64,000 bases of DNA from Halobacteriovorax marinus (GCA_002163155.1 MAAO01000006.1:186001-250000); one strand, 5' to 3'; positions 43,741 to 52,815 are shown, numbered from the stretch's first letter. Translations and numbers: made by a program. Notes: generated by a model not told the origin, from the sequence alone.

Positions 43741-44535
43741 TTGATTTTAAGCAAATTGAAAAAATTTGTAGAAATAATTGGTGCAATGACCATTGAGAAT
43801 ATTAGGGGAATCGGCCAAATTTGGCTATTCGGTCTAAGATTTTTCTATTGGATAGTAAAGCCACCTTTTCGTTTTAAATTACTAAGTGAACAATTCTACT
43901 TCATTGGAAATAAATCTCTCTTTATCATTACGTTAGCCGGTGGTTTTACCGGAATGGTTATGGCCTACCAAACTTACTTTGGTTTTAAATTGATTAATGT
44001 TGATTCATTGGTTGGTTCTGTTGTGGCCATTACGTTAGCAAAAGAATTGGCGCCAGTTCTTACGGGCCTCATTGTCGCTGGAAGAGCAGGTGCTGCTATG
44101 GCAGCTCAAATTGGTACTATGAAAGTTACCGAACAAGTTGATGCCCTTGAAGTCATGGGGATTGATAGTTATCAGTACCTTGCTGTTCCTAGAATTATTG
44201 CTGCTACATTTGCCTTACCAATGCTCAGTATCACTTTTCTCTTTGTGGGAAATATTGGATCAATTGTTGTAGGAACAGTTGCTCTTTTGATTGATGAAAC
44301 AGTTTATATGTCAAAGTTAAGTGAGTTCATGTTCATAGGTGATGTCATGCAAGGGGTTATAAAGGCCACTGTATTTGGTTTTATCATTGCAGTTGTTGGA
44401 ACATACTTTGGATTTAATGTAACTAAGGGCGCTGAAGGAGTGGGGAAGGGAACCAACCTCGCAGTTGTTTGGGGTATGATCTTAGTACTTGTTGTTGATT
44501 ATTTCTTAACAAGCTTTCTCGTGCAGGTGCTTTAA
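43741..44535 (+). CDS. mlaE: MlaE-type ABC transporter permease
   Basis: 264 aa with a TTG start; GGGGAAG sits five bases upstream and no better start exists. The family signature EQVDALEVMGIDSYQYLAVPR is intact. An amphipathic N-terminus and about five transmembrane helices follow. It is the membrane permease of an MCE/Mla lipid transporter acting between inner and outer membranes. Overlaps the ATPase gene by 1 bp. Confidence 0.93.
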   Translation: MILSKLKKFVEIIGAMTIENIRGIGQIWLFGLRFFYWIVKPPFRFKLLSEQFYFIGNKSLFIITLAGGFTGMVMAYQTYFGFKLINVDSLVGSVVAITLAKELAPVLTGLIVAGRAGAAMAAQIGTMKVTEQVDALEVMGIDSYQYLAVPRIIAATFALPMLSITFLFVGNIGSIVVGTVALLIDETVYMSKLSEFMFIGDVMQGVIKATVFGFIIAVVGTYFGFNVTKGAEGVGKGTNLAVVWGMILVLVVDYFLTSFLVQVL

Positions 44536-45287
44536 TGTTAACTTTTGAAGAACCTGCAGTAAGTATAAATAGTATTACGAAAGAATTTGGTGACCACACA
44601 GTTCTAAATAAACTGAGCTTTGATATTCCTCGAAATAAAATCACAACAATTTTAGGATTTTCTGGAGCAGGAAAGTCCACATTATTAAAACTCATTCTAG
44701 GTCTTCACAAACCTGATCAAGGTTCAATTGAAGTTTTAGGGAAAAATCTTTCTAAATTTAGACCTATTGAGTTACGAGAGTTTCGACAAAACTTTGGTAT
44801 GCTTTTTCAATATGCAGCTCTTTTCGATTCTATGACTGCTGTTGAAAATGTTTATTTTCCTTTAAACGAATTTACCAGCCTTTCAATGGAAGAAATGATT
44901 GATAAGGCTAAAAAGTTACTCATTTCAGTTGGGATTAAAGATATCTCCTTTGATAGAATTCCCTCAGAGCTTTCTGGAGGAATGAGAAAGAGAGTGGGTC
45001 TTGCTAGAGGATTAGCGCTCGATCCACTAATAATGCTTTATGATGAACCAACGACAGGTCTTGATCCCATTACAACTAAAATGGTGAACGAACTAATAGT
45101 AGATACAGCTAAGAAGAATAAAGACCGAGGCATGACCTCGATTATTATTTCTCATGATGTAAAAGCTACCCTAAGAATTTCTGACTATGTTGCTTTTTTG
45201 GATCGTGGTAATATTGTTGAATACTTACCTGTTAAAGAATTTGAAAAATCAACAAATCCTCTTGTACAGGAATTTATTAATTTGTGA
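44535..45287 (+). CDS. mlaF: MlaF-type ABC transporter ATPase
   Basis: 250 aa. Walker A GFSGAGKST, Q-loop FQYAALFDSMT, signature LSGGMRKRVGLARGLA, Walker B LIMLYDEPTTGLDP and the H-loop SHDVKAT. Mla-type ATPases carry the SGGMRKR signature seen here. It powers lipid movement with the adjacent permease and MCE protein. Confidence 0.95.
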   Translation: MLTFEEPAVSINSITKEFGDHTVLNKLSFDIPRNKITTILGFSGAGKSTLLKLILGLHKPDQGSIEVLGKNLSKFRPIELREFRQNFGMLFQYAALFDSMTAVENVYFPLNEFTSLSMEEMIDKAKKLLISVGIKDISFDRIPSELSGGMRKRVGLARGLALDPLIMLYDEPTTGLDPITTKMVNELIVDTAKKNKDRGMTSIIISHDVKATLRISDYVAFLDRGNIVEYLPVKEFEKSTNPLVQEFINL

Positions 45288-45299
45288 GAATTTTAAGAT

Positions 45300-46670
45300 A
45301 TGAATGAATTTAAAATTGGTCTTATGGCCATAGCAACCATGAGTATGGTTGTTTTTATGTCCTTAAAAATTACTTCAAACCAGTCTGGTTTTGGAGATTA
45401 TATTACGTATAGGACTATCGTTTCTGATGCCTCTGGTATCTTTCCAAAAACTCCAATTAAAATTGCCGGGATTAATGCTGGTCGAATTCTAAAAATCGAA
45501 CTGCAGGGAAATCAGGCCCTAATAACTTTTGAAGTTCTTGAAGAAGTTAAAATTGTTAAAGATTCAAAACTAAAGGTAAAGACTGTAGGTTTTCTTGGAG
45601 ACAAGTATTTAGAAATAAGCGTTGGTCATTCAGCTGAAAGACTGTCACACAACGGTTTTATTTTGTCTCATGAAGGTGCTGGTGTTGAAAAATTGGTGAA
45701 AGATGCCAGTGACGTTCTAAATGACGTTAAGGTTATGATAAAAACTTTAAAAGAATCTATTTCTCCTGAAGGAGAAGTTTCTCCAGTCAAAAAAATGATG
45801 GATGACTTTGTTGAAGTTGCAGCTAACGCTAAAGCGGCTACTGAAACACTCAAAAAAGTTATCACGGGCAATGAAGAGAAGTTTAATAACCTCATTGCTA
45901 ACTTTGAAAGATTTTCTGAACAACTGGCTTATCATACTGATGATCAAGAACAAAATAGTGCTATGAAAGATGTTAAGTCCATTCTCGGAAGTGCTGATGT
46001 CATGATGAAGGATTTACAAGATCTTGTGGCAGATGTTAGAGAAGGAAAAGGAACAATTGGAAAATTCCTAGTTGAAGAAGATATTGCTGATGAAGTGAAG
46101 CAGACACTATCTAGTGTAAGTAAGCTTGTTGGAAAAGTTAATGATATTAGATCCGAATTAAATGTTTTCATTGGAGCTGGTACAGAAGAGGGAAGTTCTA
46201 CAACTGCAGCTCTTCGAATCTTTCCTTCTCCTGAGAGATTCTATATCCTAGGTGTTTCTTCTTCTGACTTCGGTCCAGATATTGAAAAGGAAACAACTAC
46301 AACAGTTGGTGGTGTGACAACGATTTCGACTGAGAAACTGAGAAAGAAGGATACTTTCAGGTTTGATTTACAAATTGGTCGAAAATTACATAATTGGTAC
46401 TTTAGGGGAGGACTCATAGAGTCTACCGGTGGAATTGGAGTTGATTACGATTTCTTTAACGGTGCTACTAGAGTTACATTTGATGCATTTGATTATAGAA
46501 CAGGCCTTGGTCCTAACTTAAGATTAGCCACAGAAGTTCAGTTGTGGAACGTTTTCTACGGAAAAATTTCCGGAGTAGATTTGGCAACAAATCAACGAGC
46601 TGGAATGTTTAGTCTAGGTCTTAAGTTTAATGATGAAGATATTAAAGGACTGTTAGGTTTTTTCTTATAG
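45300..46670 (+). CDS. mlaD: MlaD-type MCE protein with beta-rich C-terminal domain
   Basis: 456 aa, much longer than E. coli MlaD (about 180). One N-terminal transmembrane helix (KIGLMAIATMSMVVFMSL), one MCE domain (about 34-112: YRTIVSDASGIFPKTPIKIAG, VGFLGDKYLEIS), a long helical region (about 120-300) and a C-terminal part (about 305-456) of alternating strands (FRFDLQIGRKLHNWYFRGG, AGMFSLGLKF) ending in GLLGFFL. The helix could span the periplasm and the strands sit near the outer membrane. No MlaA, MlaB or MlaC gene is adjacent. Confidence 0.88.
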   Translation: MNEFKIGLMAIATMSMVVFMSLKITSNQSGFGDYITYRTIVSDASGIFPKTPIKIAGINAGRILKIELQGNQALITFEVLEEVKIVKDSKLKVKTVGFLGDKYLEISVGHSAERLSHNGFILSHEGAGVEKLVKDASDVLNDVKVMIKTLKESISPEGEVSPVKKMMDDFVEVAANAKAATETLKKVITGNEEKFNNLIANFERFSEQLAYHTDDQEQNSAMKDVKSILGSADVMMKDLQDLVADVREGKGTIGKFLVEEDIADEVKQTLSSVSKLVGKVNDIRSELNVFIGAGTEEGSSTTAALRIFPSPERFYILGVSSSDFGPDIEKETTTTVGGVTTISTEKLRKKDTFRFDLQIGRKLHNWYFRGGLIESTGGIGVDYDFFNGATRVTFDAFDYRTGLGPNLRLATEVQLWNVFYGKISGVDLATNQRAGMFSLGLKFNDEDIKGLLGFFL

Positions 46671-46677
46671 GTAAGTA

Positions 46678-47778
46678 ATGGAAAAGTGTTGGTTAATAAG
46701 AACTAAAAATAAACAAATTCTGGGACCTGTTTCAAAACAGAAAATTCTTGATTTTGTAAAAAAAGGATCGTTAGCTCCTGATGATGAAATTACCAGCGGT
46801 AATGGATACTGGTTTTCTATCAAAGAAAAAACCCTTATTGAGAAATATCTCAATGGAGATATTCCTCAAGGTTTCAATCCTGTTACCGAAGCTCCAAATG
46901 TTTTAACAACAGCTGAAACACAAGGTAATGAGCTTACTGGATCATTGAATCCAAATACGATGCCTAAGAAGGAGAGTGCTCCTGAAGTAGTAGCTGAACC
47001 AGCTCTTACTACAGAGGATGAAGATCAAGTCCCTTCTGAAGACGATTTAGGTTATCCAGATATGGGGGCGAGTAGTGAGAGTTCTGCCAAACCTACTGGA
47101 GATGACTTAGAATATCCAGAAATGGGTGATCTTGAATATCCTAACATGAGTGACGTTGCAACTCCTACCAAGCCTACTCCTGTCCAAGCTCCAGTTAATA
47201 AAGTTGAGGCTCCATCTCCTGTTACTCAGGTAAAGGCCTCTGCCAATGTTGAGACACAAGAGCCTGGAAATGATGAGGAAGGGAAACTTCCTGAAAGTGA
47301 TGACCTTGATTATCCTGATATGGGAATGGAAGCAGCTCCTGCAGCACCTGTCGCTACGGTTGATGAAGATGCTACAGATCCTGGTTTTGACTTCAGTGAA
47401 AGTTCTGCTGATGAATCAGCTAAGGTTAGTGAAGCGGTAGGTGAAAAAACTCAAGATGAGATTATTTTTTCTGAACCACCTCTTGTAAATGAAGATGTAG
47501 CTCCTGATTTTCCTACTGAAGAAGTTTCGGAAGATTCAACTTCTAAAAAAAAAAGTAAAAAACAACTAAAGAAGACAAAGAAGAAAAATCAAAACCAAAG
47601 AAATGATAAATTTCTTCTTTATATATTATTTATCTTGGTTGGAGTCATTCTCTTTGGTGCTTATTATTATTTTACCAATGTTTTAAATTCTGATATCACA
47701 AAAGTAGAAAATCCATTTATCCAAAGCGTTCATGCCCAAGTAGAGCCTAAGGGCTTTGCTAAAAAAAAAACTTTATAG
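46678..47778 (+). CDS. GYF_2-domain transmembrane protein (frame 0 product before A10 run)
   Basis: 366 aa. A GYF_2 domain (1-65: KCWLIRTKNKQILGPVSKQKI...GYWFSIKE), then an acidic proline-rich linker holding four copies of a DDLxYPxMG motif (122-130, 142-150, 151-157 and 208-216), a lysine-rich stretch (289-303), a transmembrane helix (312-333) and a short tail ending KKKTL. The frame stops 6 bp after a run of ten A at 47761-47770. A -1 shift there continues into an open frame to 49019, giving about 780 aa. Follows mlaD after 7 bp. Confidence 0.82.
   Translation: MEKCWLIRTKNKQILGPVSKQKILDFVKKGSLAPDDEITSGNGYWFSIKEKTLIEKYLNGDIPQGFNPVTEAPNVLTTAETQGNELTGSLNPNTMPKKESAPEVVAEPALTTEDEDQVPSEDDLGYPDMGASSESSAKPTGDDLEYPEMGDLEYPNMSDVATPTKPTPVQAPVNKVEAPSPVTQVKASANVETQEPGNDEEGKLPESDDLDYPDMGMEAAPAAPVATVDEDATDPGFDFSESSADESAKVSEAVGEKTQDEIIFSEPPLVNEDVAPDFPTEEVSEDSTSKKKSKKQLKKTKKKNQNQRNDKFLLYILFILVGVILFGAYYYFTNVLNSDITKVENPFIQSVHAQVEPKGFAKKKTL
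47761..47770 (+). other. A10 homopolymer, candidate frameshift or slippage site
   Basis: Ten A in a row, read as AAA AAA AAA A in frame 0. An A-AAA-AAA slippery heptamer is contained in it. A -1 shift, or one extra A in the mRNA, joins the GYF_2 frame to the open frame 47763-49019. The -1 frame has a stop (TAA, 47760-47762) directly before the run and no standard start codon for about 110 codons after it. Confidence 0.6.
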
Positions 47779-49019
47779 AGCTTGAAGAGCTTAAAAATGA
47801 GTTTTATAAAATATCATTTAGAGTCACGGGTAGTGGATTAACCATACTGAAATCATCGACTCAAGCTATTACAGAATGTAAGTATCAAAATGATTTTCAA
47901 CTAAAATTAGCCCTTGTCCTAGCAAAGAGAAATTCTCTATTTAAAGATCAGTTTAAAGAATTTGTAAAAAGATGTAGTTCTAAGTTTAGTGAAAGATCTT
48001 TAGATATACTTCATTACCCTTATCAACAAGGAGAAGACTTTAAAATTGTTAAGAACTATCTTTTTTCTAGAGGTTTTACTAAAACTGAAATCTCTTTGTT
48101 TAAAACTATTTGGAATAAGAAATATGGGAAGTTTTCTGAATTAGAATCAATCTCAAAAATTTTAAAACAGATAAAGGAAGCAAAATCTGAATTAAAAAAA
48201 TATCGTCTCTATAACTTGTTAATAGATATATCTAAAAAAAGTGATTCTGTATTTTTAAAAAAACTATTAGCATCTGTAAGCTATGGGCATATTGGTAATC
48301 GCAGCCTTTTATTGAAGAACTTTAACGAACTTCTTTCAATTAATGAAGTCTTCTATGCACTTGACTTGAATCAACGATTTGTAAGTTATCAAAATATAGA
48401 TTTATATTTTTCTCTAATTAATCAACTCTTCAATTCACTTAGGAACAAAATTGAGGACGAAGAGCTCATTAGAATCTTTGACTCTAACTTTAAATTTTTA
48501 GACTACTCAAAAAAGAAGATTACATATCAGACGGATGATTTGGATTGGGCATTAAATGAGTTACGAGAAAAAATGAATACTTATCGTTATGGTTTAAAGT
48601 TTCCGGCATATTGGATTAAAGAAATTGAAGGACGTACTTCTACTAAAGAAAAAGATGAGTTTATTCGAAAGCAGGAAACCAAAAGGCTTGTTAAACATTT
48701 AAAACCTATAGATATGTGGATTTTTAAATATAATCTTCCAATAGATGAAGTCGAAAGAAAGCTTGTAATTAAAAAACTTCTCAAAAAATATAAAAGTGAT
48801 TTACTATCAAAATATGTGGTACTTGATTTAATTGAAGTGCCAAAAATAAAAAAAATACTTTCTAAGTCTCTTCGTGAATTGGCAAAACCTCGATTTTCTT
48901 TACAGAGGGCGTATTACCATAATAACTTAGAGCTAGGAAAAGAGTCTTCTCTTCTTATTTATAAACTTCTACAGATGGGAGAGGAGAGTGATGAGTTTAT
49001 TTGGTGGTTATTGCTGTGA
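47763..49019 (+). CDS. Downstream part of GYF_2 protein in -1 frame (or separate ORF from TTG 48096)
   Basis: The frame is open from 47763 to the stop at 49017-49019 (418 codons). The first standard start codon inside is TTG at 48096 (307 aa), with no ribosome site near it, while the 110 codons before it look coding (NFIELEELKNEFYKISF, TECKYQNDFQLKLALVLAKR). The product is helical and lysine-rich with no recognised family; it resembles helical-repeat proteins. I read it as the C-terminal half of the preceding protein, reached by frameshift, transcript slippage, or through a genome/assembly error at the A10 run. Confidence 0.6.
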   Translation, partial: KKNFIELEELKNEFYKISFRVTGSGLTILKSSTQAITECKYQNDFQLKLALVLAKRNSLFKDQFKEFVKRCSSKFSERSLDILHYPYQQGEDFKIVKNYLFSRGFTKTEISLFKTIWNKKYGKFSELESISKILKQIKEAKSELKKYRLYNLLIDISKKSDSVFLKKLLASVSYGHIGNRSLLLKNFNELLSINEVFYALDLNQRFVSYQNIDLYFSLINQLFNSLRNKIEDEELIRIFDSNFKFLDYSKKKITYQTDDLDWALNELREKMNTYRYGLKFPAYWIKEIEGRTSTKEKDEFIRKQETKRLVKHLKPIDMWIFKYNLPIDEVERKLVIKKLLKKYKSDLLSKYVVLDLIEVPKIKKILSKSLRELAKPRFSLQRAYYHNNLELGKESSLLIYKLLQMGEESDEFIWWLLL

Positions 49020-49603
49020 ATGAGAAATTATTTGTTTATCCTACTGATACGGTTTGGGGAATTGGAGGAAATATTTTTTCTAAAGTTTGCTATGAGAAAA
49101 TCGCGAATATAAAAGGGCATGCAGAGAAAAAACCATTAAGTGTTATTTTTTGTAGTATTAAAGATATTCGTGAACTTATTGAATTCCCTAAGACTTACTC
49201 TGATAACTGGTTGGAGACTTTCTTCAAGTATGAGTCTACCCTTGGAATTCCTAAGGAATGGTCAAAGAAAGAGTTACCTCAATGGATTTGTGAAGATAGT
49301 CAGTTTCTCACTATTCGCTGCCTAAATTCAAAAGTTATAAAGAATATAATTGATAAGGCAGGAGGACCTATAACTTCAACAAGTTTGAATTTTTCTGGTT
49401 TTCCTCCCATCATTGATGGTGTTGAAGCAAGAGACTTTTATGAAAATCATATCACTGATGAAGTTTTTATTGAAAATCATGAAGCACCTTGTTCAGGAAG
49501 ATCATCAACAATAGTTCTTATTAGTGAAGAGTCACATACGATAGTTAGAGAAGGTCAATATATCAATGAAATCAAAGAACATCTTAAATTACTCTCAACC
49601 TGA
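49016..49603 (+). CDS. Sua5/YrdC-type threonylcarbamoyl-AMP synthase-like protein
   Basis: About 195 aa from the GTG at 49016, whose GTGA overlaps the preceding stop; TTG 49001 is also in frame. Family motifs: FVYPTDTVWGIGGN at the start, HAEKKPLSVIF and GPITSTSLNFSG, with GRSSTIVLI near the end. The single-domain length matches YrdC/TsaC rather than the two-domain Sua5. It makes threonylcarbamoyl-AMP for t6A tRNA modification. It overlaps the next gene's start by 38 bp. Confidence 0.85.
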   Translation: MNEKLFVYPTDTVWGIGGNIFSKVCYEKIANIKGHAEKKPLSVIFCSIKDIRELIEFPKTYSDNWLETFFKYESTLGIPKEWSKKELPQWICEDSQFLTIRCLNSKVIKNIIDKAGGPITSTSLNFSGFPPIIDGVEARDFYENHITDEVFIENHEAPCSGRSSTIVLISEESHTIVREGQYINEIKEHLKLLST

Positions 49604-50135
49604 TTTTTATCGCTTTACTTCTGACAGTGTTGAATTGGCCCGCTTTGTTAATCAATTTATTGGTGGTCGTAAAGTAGAGTCTGTTCTTGATTTATGCTGT
49701 GGTTGTGGAGTTGTAGGTATTGAGTTTGAGTCGCTAAATAAGAATATAGAGAAGTTAACCTTCCTAGAGCTTCAAGTCGATTTTCGTGAACATATATTAG
49801 AGAATACAAAAAATTTAGATTGTGATTTCGAAATTGAGATTTGTGATTTTCAAAGTTATAAGAGCGCTCAACAATATGATTTAATTTTATCTAACCCTCC
49901 TTACTTCGAACTTGGAAGTGGTCGAATAGGTCCCGATAAGAAACGGAATTTATGCCGTCATTTTGAGATAGGAATAAAAGAAAAACTAATCAAGAAAGTT
50001 TTTGAACTTCTGAATGATGGAGGACAGGCTTTTGTGGTTGATCGTGACGATTTATGTAAACTTGATTCACGAATTGAAAAAGTAGGTGAATTAAATAAGG
50101 CCAATCTATTCAGATTTTTTTTGAATATAGATTGA
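49566..50135 (+). CDS. TrmN6-like class I methyltransferase
   Basis: 189 aa. Motif I VLDLCCGCGVVGIEF, the catalytic ILSNPPYFELGSGR (NPPY, N6-adenine type) and an N-terminal PDFYRFTSDSVELARFV that resembles the tRNA1(Val) A37 N6-methyltransferase family. RNA methylation is the best guess. The last 30 bp overlap the convergent DciA-like gene. Confidence 0.75.
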   Translation: MKSKNILNYSQPDFYRFTSDSVELARFVNQFIGGRKVESVLDLCCGCGVVGIEFESLNKNIEKLTFLELQVDFREHILENTKNLDCDFEIEICDFQSYKSAQQYDLILSNPPYFELGSGRIGPDKKRNLCRHFEIGIKEKLIKKVFELLNDGGQAFVVDRDDLCKLDSRIEKVGELNKANLFRFFLNID

Positions 50136-50642
50136 AGTTAAAATTTCTTTTACTTCTGGATCTTCAATTTCTGAAAGTAAATCCATGGCTTCATTTTTTA
50201 ATTTCTTATAGATCGGTGAGTACTTATGAAAAATCTTTTTCTCTTTAAGGTTGTCTTCGGGCTCTGGTTTTACAAAGCTTTTTGAGATATTGACCTGCTT
50301 TTCGAAGTGAACCGTATTATAAATAAAGGTAATTCTATTAACTTTACCTTTAAGTGTAGGGAATTTTGCAATAATTTTCTTCTTAAGTTCTTCTTCTAGA
50401 AACCCAAGTTGCTGTGAAAAAGCTGAATGATTGGTTAGAACCGTTAGATTGTTATTATGGTTTTTTAAAGGAATAGTATACTTTCCAAGCCTATCTCCTA
50501 CAATTTTAGGCCATGCTTGAATTAGGGAAAGAAAGTCAAAAGTGTCCTGCCCAAAGAACTTACCACCAGAGGTTCTAACGCTTCCTGTTGAATTTTGCTC
50601 CAATAGATTGGCTAAACTCTTAAAGTGATTCTTTTTTTTCAT
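50106..50642 (-). CDS. DUF721/DciA-like protein
   Basis: 178 aa from the ATG at 50642 (GGAG upstream). The DUF721 pattern is visible: LIQAWPKIVGDRLGKYTIPLK, LTVLTNHSAFSQQLGFLEEELKKKI. DciA-type proteins load the replicative helicase in bacteria that lack DnaC. A basic N-terminus (KKKNHFKS) fits DNA contact. The C-terminal tail is charged. The final 30 bp overlap the methyltransferase gene end-to-end. Confidence 0.75.
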   Translation of the reverse strand: MKKKNHFKSLANLLEQNSTGSVRTSGGKFFGQDTFDFLSLIQAWPKIVGDRLGKYTIPLKNHNNNLTVLTNHSAFSQQLGFLEEELKKKIIAKFPTLKGKVNRITFIYNTVHFEKQVNISKSFVKPEPEDNLKEKKIFHKYSPIYKKLKNEAMDLLSEIEDPEVKEILTSIYIQKKSE

Positions 50643-50805
50643 GGGCTTAATCTCCAATAAACGGTGGAGATTGGCAAATTTGAATAGAGTTTACTATAAA
50701 ATAAGTTGCTAGATATTGCTAAGTCCTGAAAATCCGAAGAGAACAGTCTAAAAAAATTGTACAAAGAGTTTTCAGTGTATAAAAACTCAAGCATAATGAC
50801 TCTAT

Positions 50806-51465
50806 ATGAAACAGATCATCCTACTATTCTCTCTATTCTTAACTTCTTGTGCAGGCTACCAGTACAAGTACCAAGATAACCCATTTTCTAGTTATGATGT
50901 AAATAGTGTTTCTATTCCAGCTTTTCTTAACAAGTCTCTTGTCCCCAATATCAGTGCAAAATTCACTTCGAGCATTAGTTCTGTTATTTCTCAAGATACA
51001 ACATTAAAGATTTATAGTGGAGATAGTGATCAAGCTGATGCCACTTTGGTGGGAATTATTTCTTCCAGCACTAAGAGAAATGAATTTTTAAGAACTGTAA
51101 AAACGACTTTAATTGATGAGACTTACTCTTCTTCAATTGGTAATAGAAGAGAATTCTATCTCCCTAGTCAAACTAGTTTTAAAGTAAATTTATATTTAAT
51201 CTTAATAAAAAAACCAACCTCATCTGATTTGAAATTAATTCAAAAAGATTTTCTTCCCTTTCTAAATCAGCATCCCAAGGTCGTCTTCACGAAGTCGATA
51301 GATTTAACTGCTAGCTTTAGTAGAGTTTTGAATGCTAACTCTGGGCCAGATGATGGAGGGGTTGTAAATGCAACTAAGAACCGCGAAATTTTAAATAAGT
51401 CAGTTGAAACTATGGCAAATAGTGCTGCTACTGTCTTTAGGGAAACGGTGCTCAATGCCTTCTAG
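50806..51465 (+). CDS. lptE: LptE-like outer-membrane lipoprotein
   Basis: 219 aa with lipobox LTSC (Cys15), followed by AGYQYKYQ as in LptE/RlpB. The pattern SSYDVNSVSIPAFLNKSLVPNISAKFTSSI and a long beta strand region fit LptE, which plugs LptD in LPS assembly. Synteny with a holA-like gene, as in E. coli, supports it. The gene overlaps the holA start by 11 bp. Confidence 0.78.
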   Translation: MKQIILLFSLFLTSCAGYQYKYQDNPFSSYDVNSVSIPAFLNKSLVPNISAKFTSSISSVISQDTTLKIYSGDSDQADATLVGIISSSTKRNEFLRTVKTTLIDETYSSSIGNRREFYLPSQTSFKVNLYLILIKKPTSSDLKLIQKDFLPFLNQHPKVVFTKSIDLTASFSRVLNANSGPDDGGVVNATKNREILNKSVETMANSAATVFRETVLNAF

Positions 51466-52411
51466 TAAATGGTTTCCTTGGGACTTTCAAAAATCGTGTC
51501 CAAATACTATTGATATTAAGAAACCAGGTCTCCACGCAATTCAGTTCTGTGATGAGTTTATCTCGCATATTTTACTAGAGAACTTGCCAAAAGAACTATC
51601 AGAAAATGGGGCGTTATTTAAGGTTAATGCCGCTGATCTCACTCCTGATTGGTTTGAAGAAAAGTTTTTGACCATGTCACTTTTTGGAACACAAGATAGC
51701 TACCTTGTTATTGAATCTCATAATTTAAATGCCAAAACAAAGAAGTGGCTAGAAGAAAACCCTTTTGAGATAACTGATAAATTCTTAATCTTTTCATTTC
51801 CAAAATCCTCAAAGATATTTGATTCTTTTTCAAAGAAGCTTAAAGGTGAGTTCATTAAGATAGAAGCTCCACGCTTTTGGGAAGGGATGCAGCATCTCGA
51901 GTTTATTTGTGATTACTTTGATTTGAGTTTGCCAATGAATGTTAAGAACTATCTTCTACAGTCTTTGGAAAATTCTAGTTACGAATTTTATCAGGCCGCA
52001 AATTTAATTCAACTCTACTTCCCTGGTGGTAGTCACATAAAACTTGAATATATTCAAAAGCTGATTAGGTCTAATAAGCTGGATCACTTTGCTCTAGCAA
52101 GTATGTTTGGAACGAAGAGAAGGGCAGACTTCTTCAATCTTCTCAGCTCAAAAGAATTAGATTTTGAGCAGATGAGATTTCTTTTTAACTTCATGCAGGG
52201 GCATCTCTTTAAAATGATGGATACTAGCTATTGTGACGGTAAGGCAAGACTAAGTAAGTATGATAAAGAAATTCTCTCTCATTCTAAGGCCTGGGGTCGG
52301 GACGAGCTGCAAGTTGAGCTTCATCTCTTTGGCGAGTTAGAAGTAGAAGCAAAGTCAAAGAACCCTCTACTAAAGAATAGACTTCGTTTGGAATATCTAG
52401 CCTCTTTCTAA
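51455..52411 (+). CDS. holA: DNA polymerase III delta subunit-like protein
   Basis: 318 aa from the ATG at 51455, which follows AGGGAAA; a longer frame to 51404 adds 17 residues inside lptE. The three-domain layout of HolA is suggested by an N-terminal alpha/beta part (YLVIESHNLNAKTKKWLEE), FWEGMQHLEFI and a C-terminal helical part ending LLKNRLRLEYLASF. Motifs are weak, so the call leans on synteny lptE-holA-rpsT. It is the clamp-loader subunit. Confidence 0.65.
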   Translation: MPSSKWFPWDFQKSCPNTIDIKKPGLHAIQFCDEFISHILLENLPKELSENGALFKVNAADLTPDWFEEKFLTMSLFGTQDSYLVIESHNLNAKTKKWLEENPFEITDKFLIFSFPKSSKIFDSFSKKLKGEFIKIEAPRFWEGMQHLEFICDYFDLSLPMNVKNYLLQSLENSSYEFYQAANLIQLYFPGGSHIKLEYIQKLIRSNKLDHFALASMFGTKRRADFFNLLSSKELDFEQMRFLFNFMQGHLFKMMDTSYCDGKARLSKYDKEILSHSKAWGRDELQVELHLFGELEVEAKSKNPLLKNRLRLEYLASF

Positions 52412-52442
52412 GTTAAATAAGATATTTATATAGCAGAAACTG

Positions 52443-52466
52443 AAAAAGGAACCTATAAGGTTCCTT
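52443..52466 (-). terminator. Rho-independent terminator of rpsT
   Basis: AAGGAACC-TTATA-GGTTCCTT on the minus strand followed by TTTTT; 26 bp downstream of the rpsT stop. Confidence 0.78.
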
Positions 52467-52492
52467 ATCATATTCAGAATAGTCTTTAAAAA

Positions 52493-52753
52493 TTAAAGGC
52501 TATTAACTTGCTTAGTCAGTCTTGAAGTTGTTCTAGCAGCAGCATTTGGCTTGATAACTCCATGCTTAGAAAGTCTAGCTACAAACTTTTGAACTTTACC
52601 TAATAGGCCAGTTGCAGTTGCTTTGTCATTTTCTTCGATTGCTTTACGAATCGCTTTAACAACATTTTTTGTTGCAGATTTTCTTACAGTATTTCTTTCT
52701 GTTCTAACAATTGTCTGTCTTGCTCTTTTTTTAGCAGATTTGTGGTTTGCCAC
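52493..52753 (-). CDS. rpsT: 30S ribosomal protein S20
   Basis: 86 aa, GTG start with AGGAG seven bases upstream. MANHKSAKKRARQ is the diagnostic start and KHGVIKPNAAARTTSRLTKQV the C-terminal signature. All-helical. Monocistronic, with its own terminator. Confidence 0.97.
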   Translation of the reverse strand: MANHKSAKKRARQTIVRTERNTVRKSATKNVVKAIRKAIEENDKATATGLLGKVQKFVARLSKHGVIKPNAAARTTSRLTKQVNSL

Positions 52754-52809
52754 AAGTCACTCCTACGTTAATTGTATAACTTAATGCACTTCATTAGTTT
52801 TCTATTCAG

Positions 52810-52815
52810 ATTATA
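52810..52815 (-). promoter_or_regulatory. Possible -10 element of rpsT
   Basis: TATAAT on the minus strand, about 57 bp upstream of the rpsT start. No good -35 at the expected distance. Confidence 0.35.

Noticed and set aside
47545-47554. Another A10 run inside the GYF_2 gene
   Set aside because: It encodes lysines in the lysine-rich stretch and both flanks read well in frame 0, so there is no sign of a shift there.
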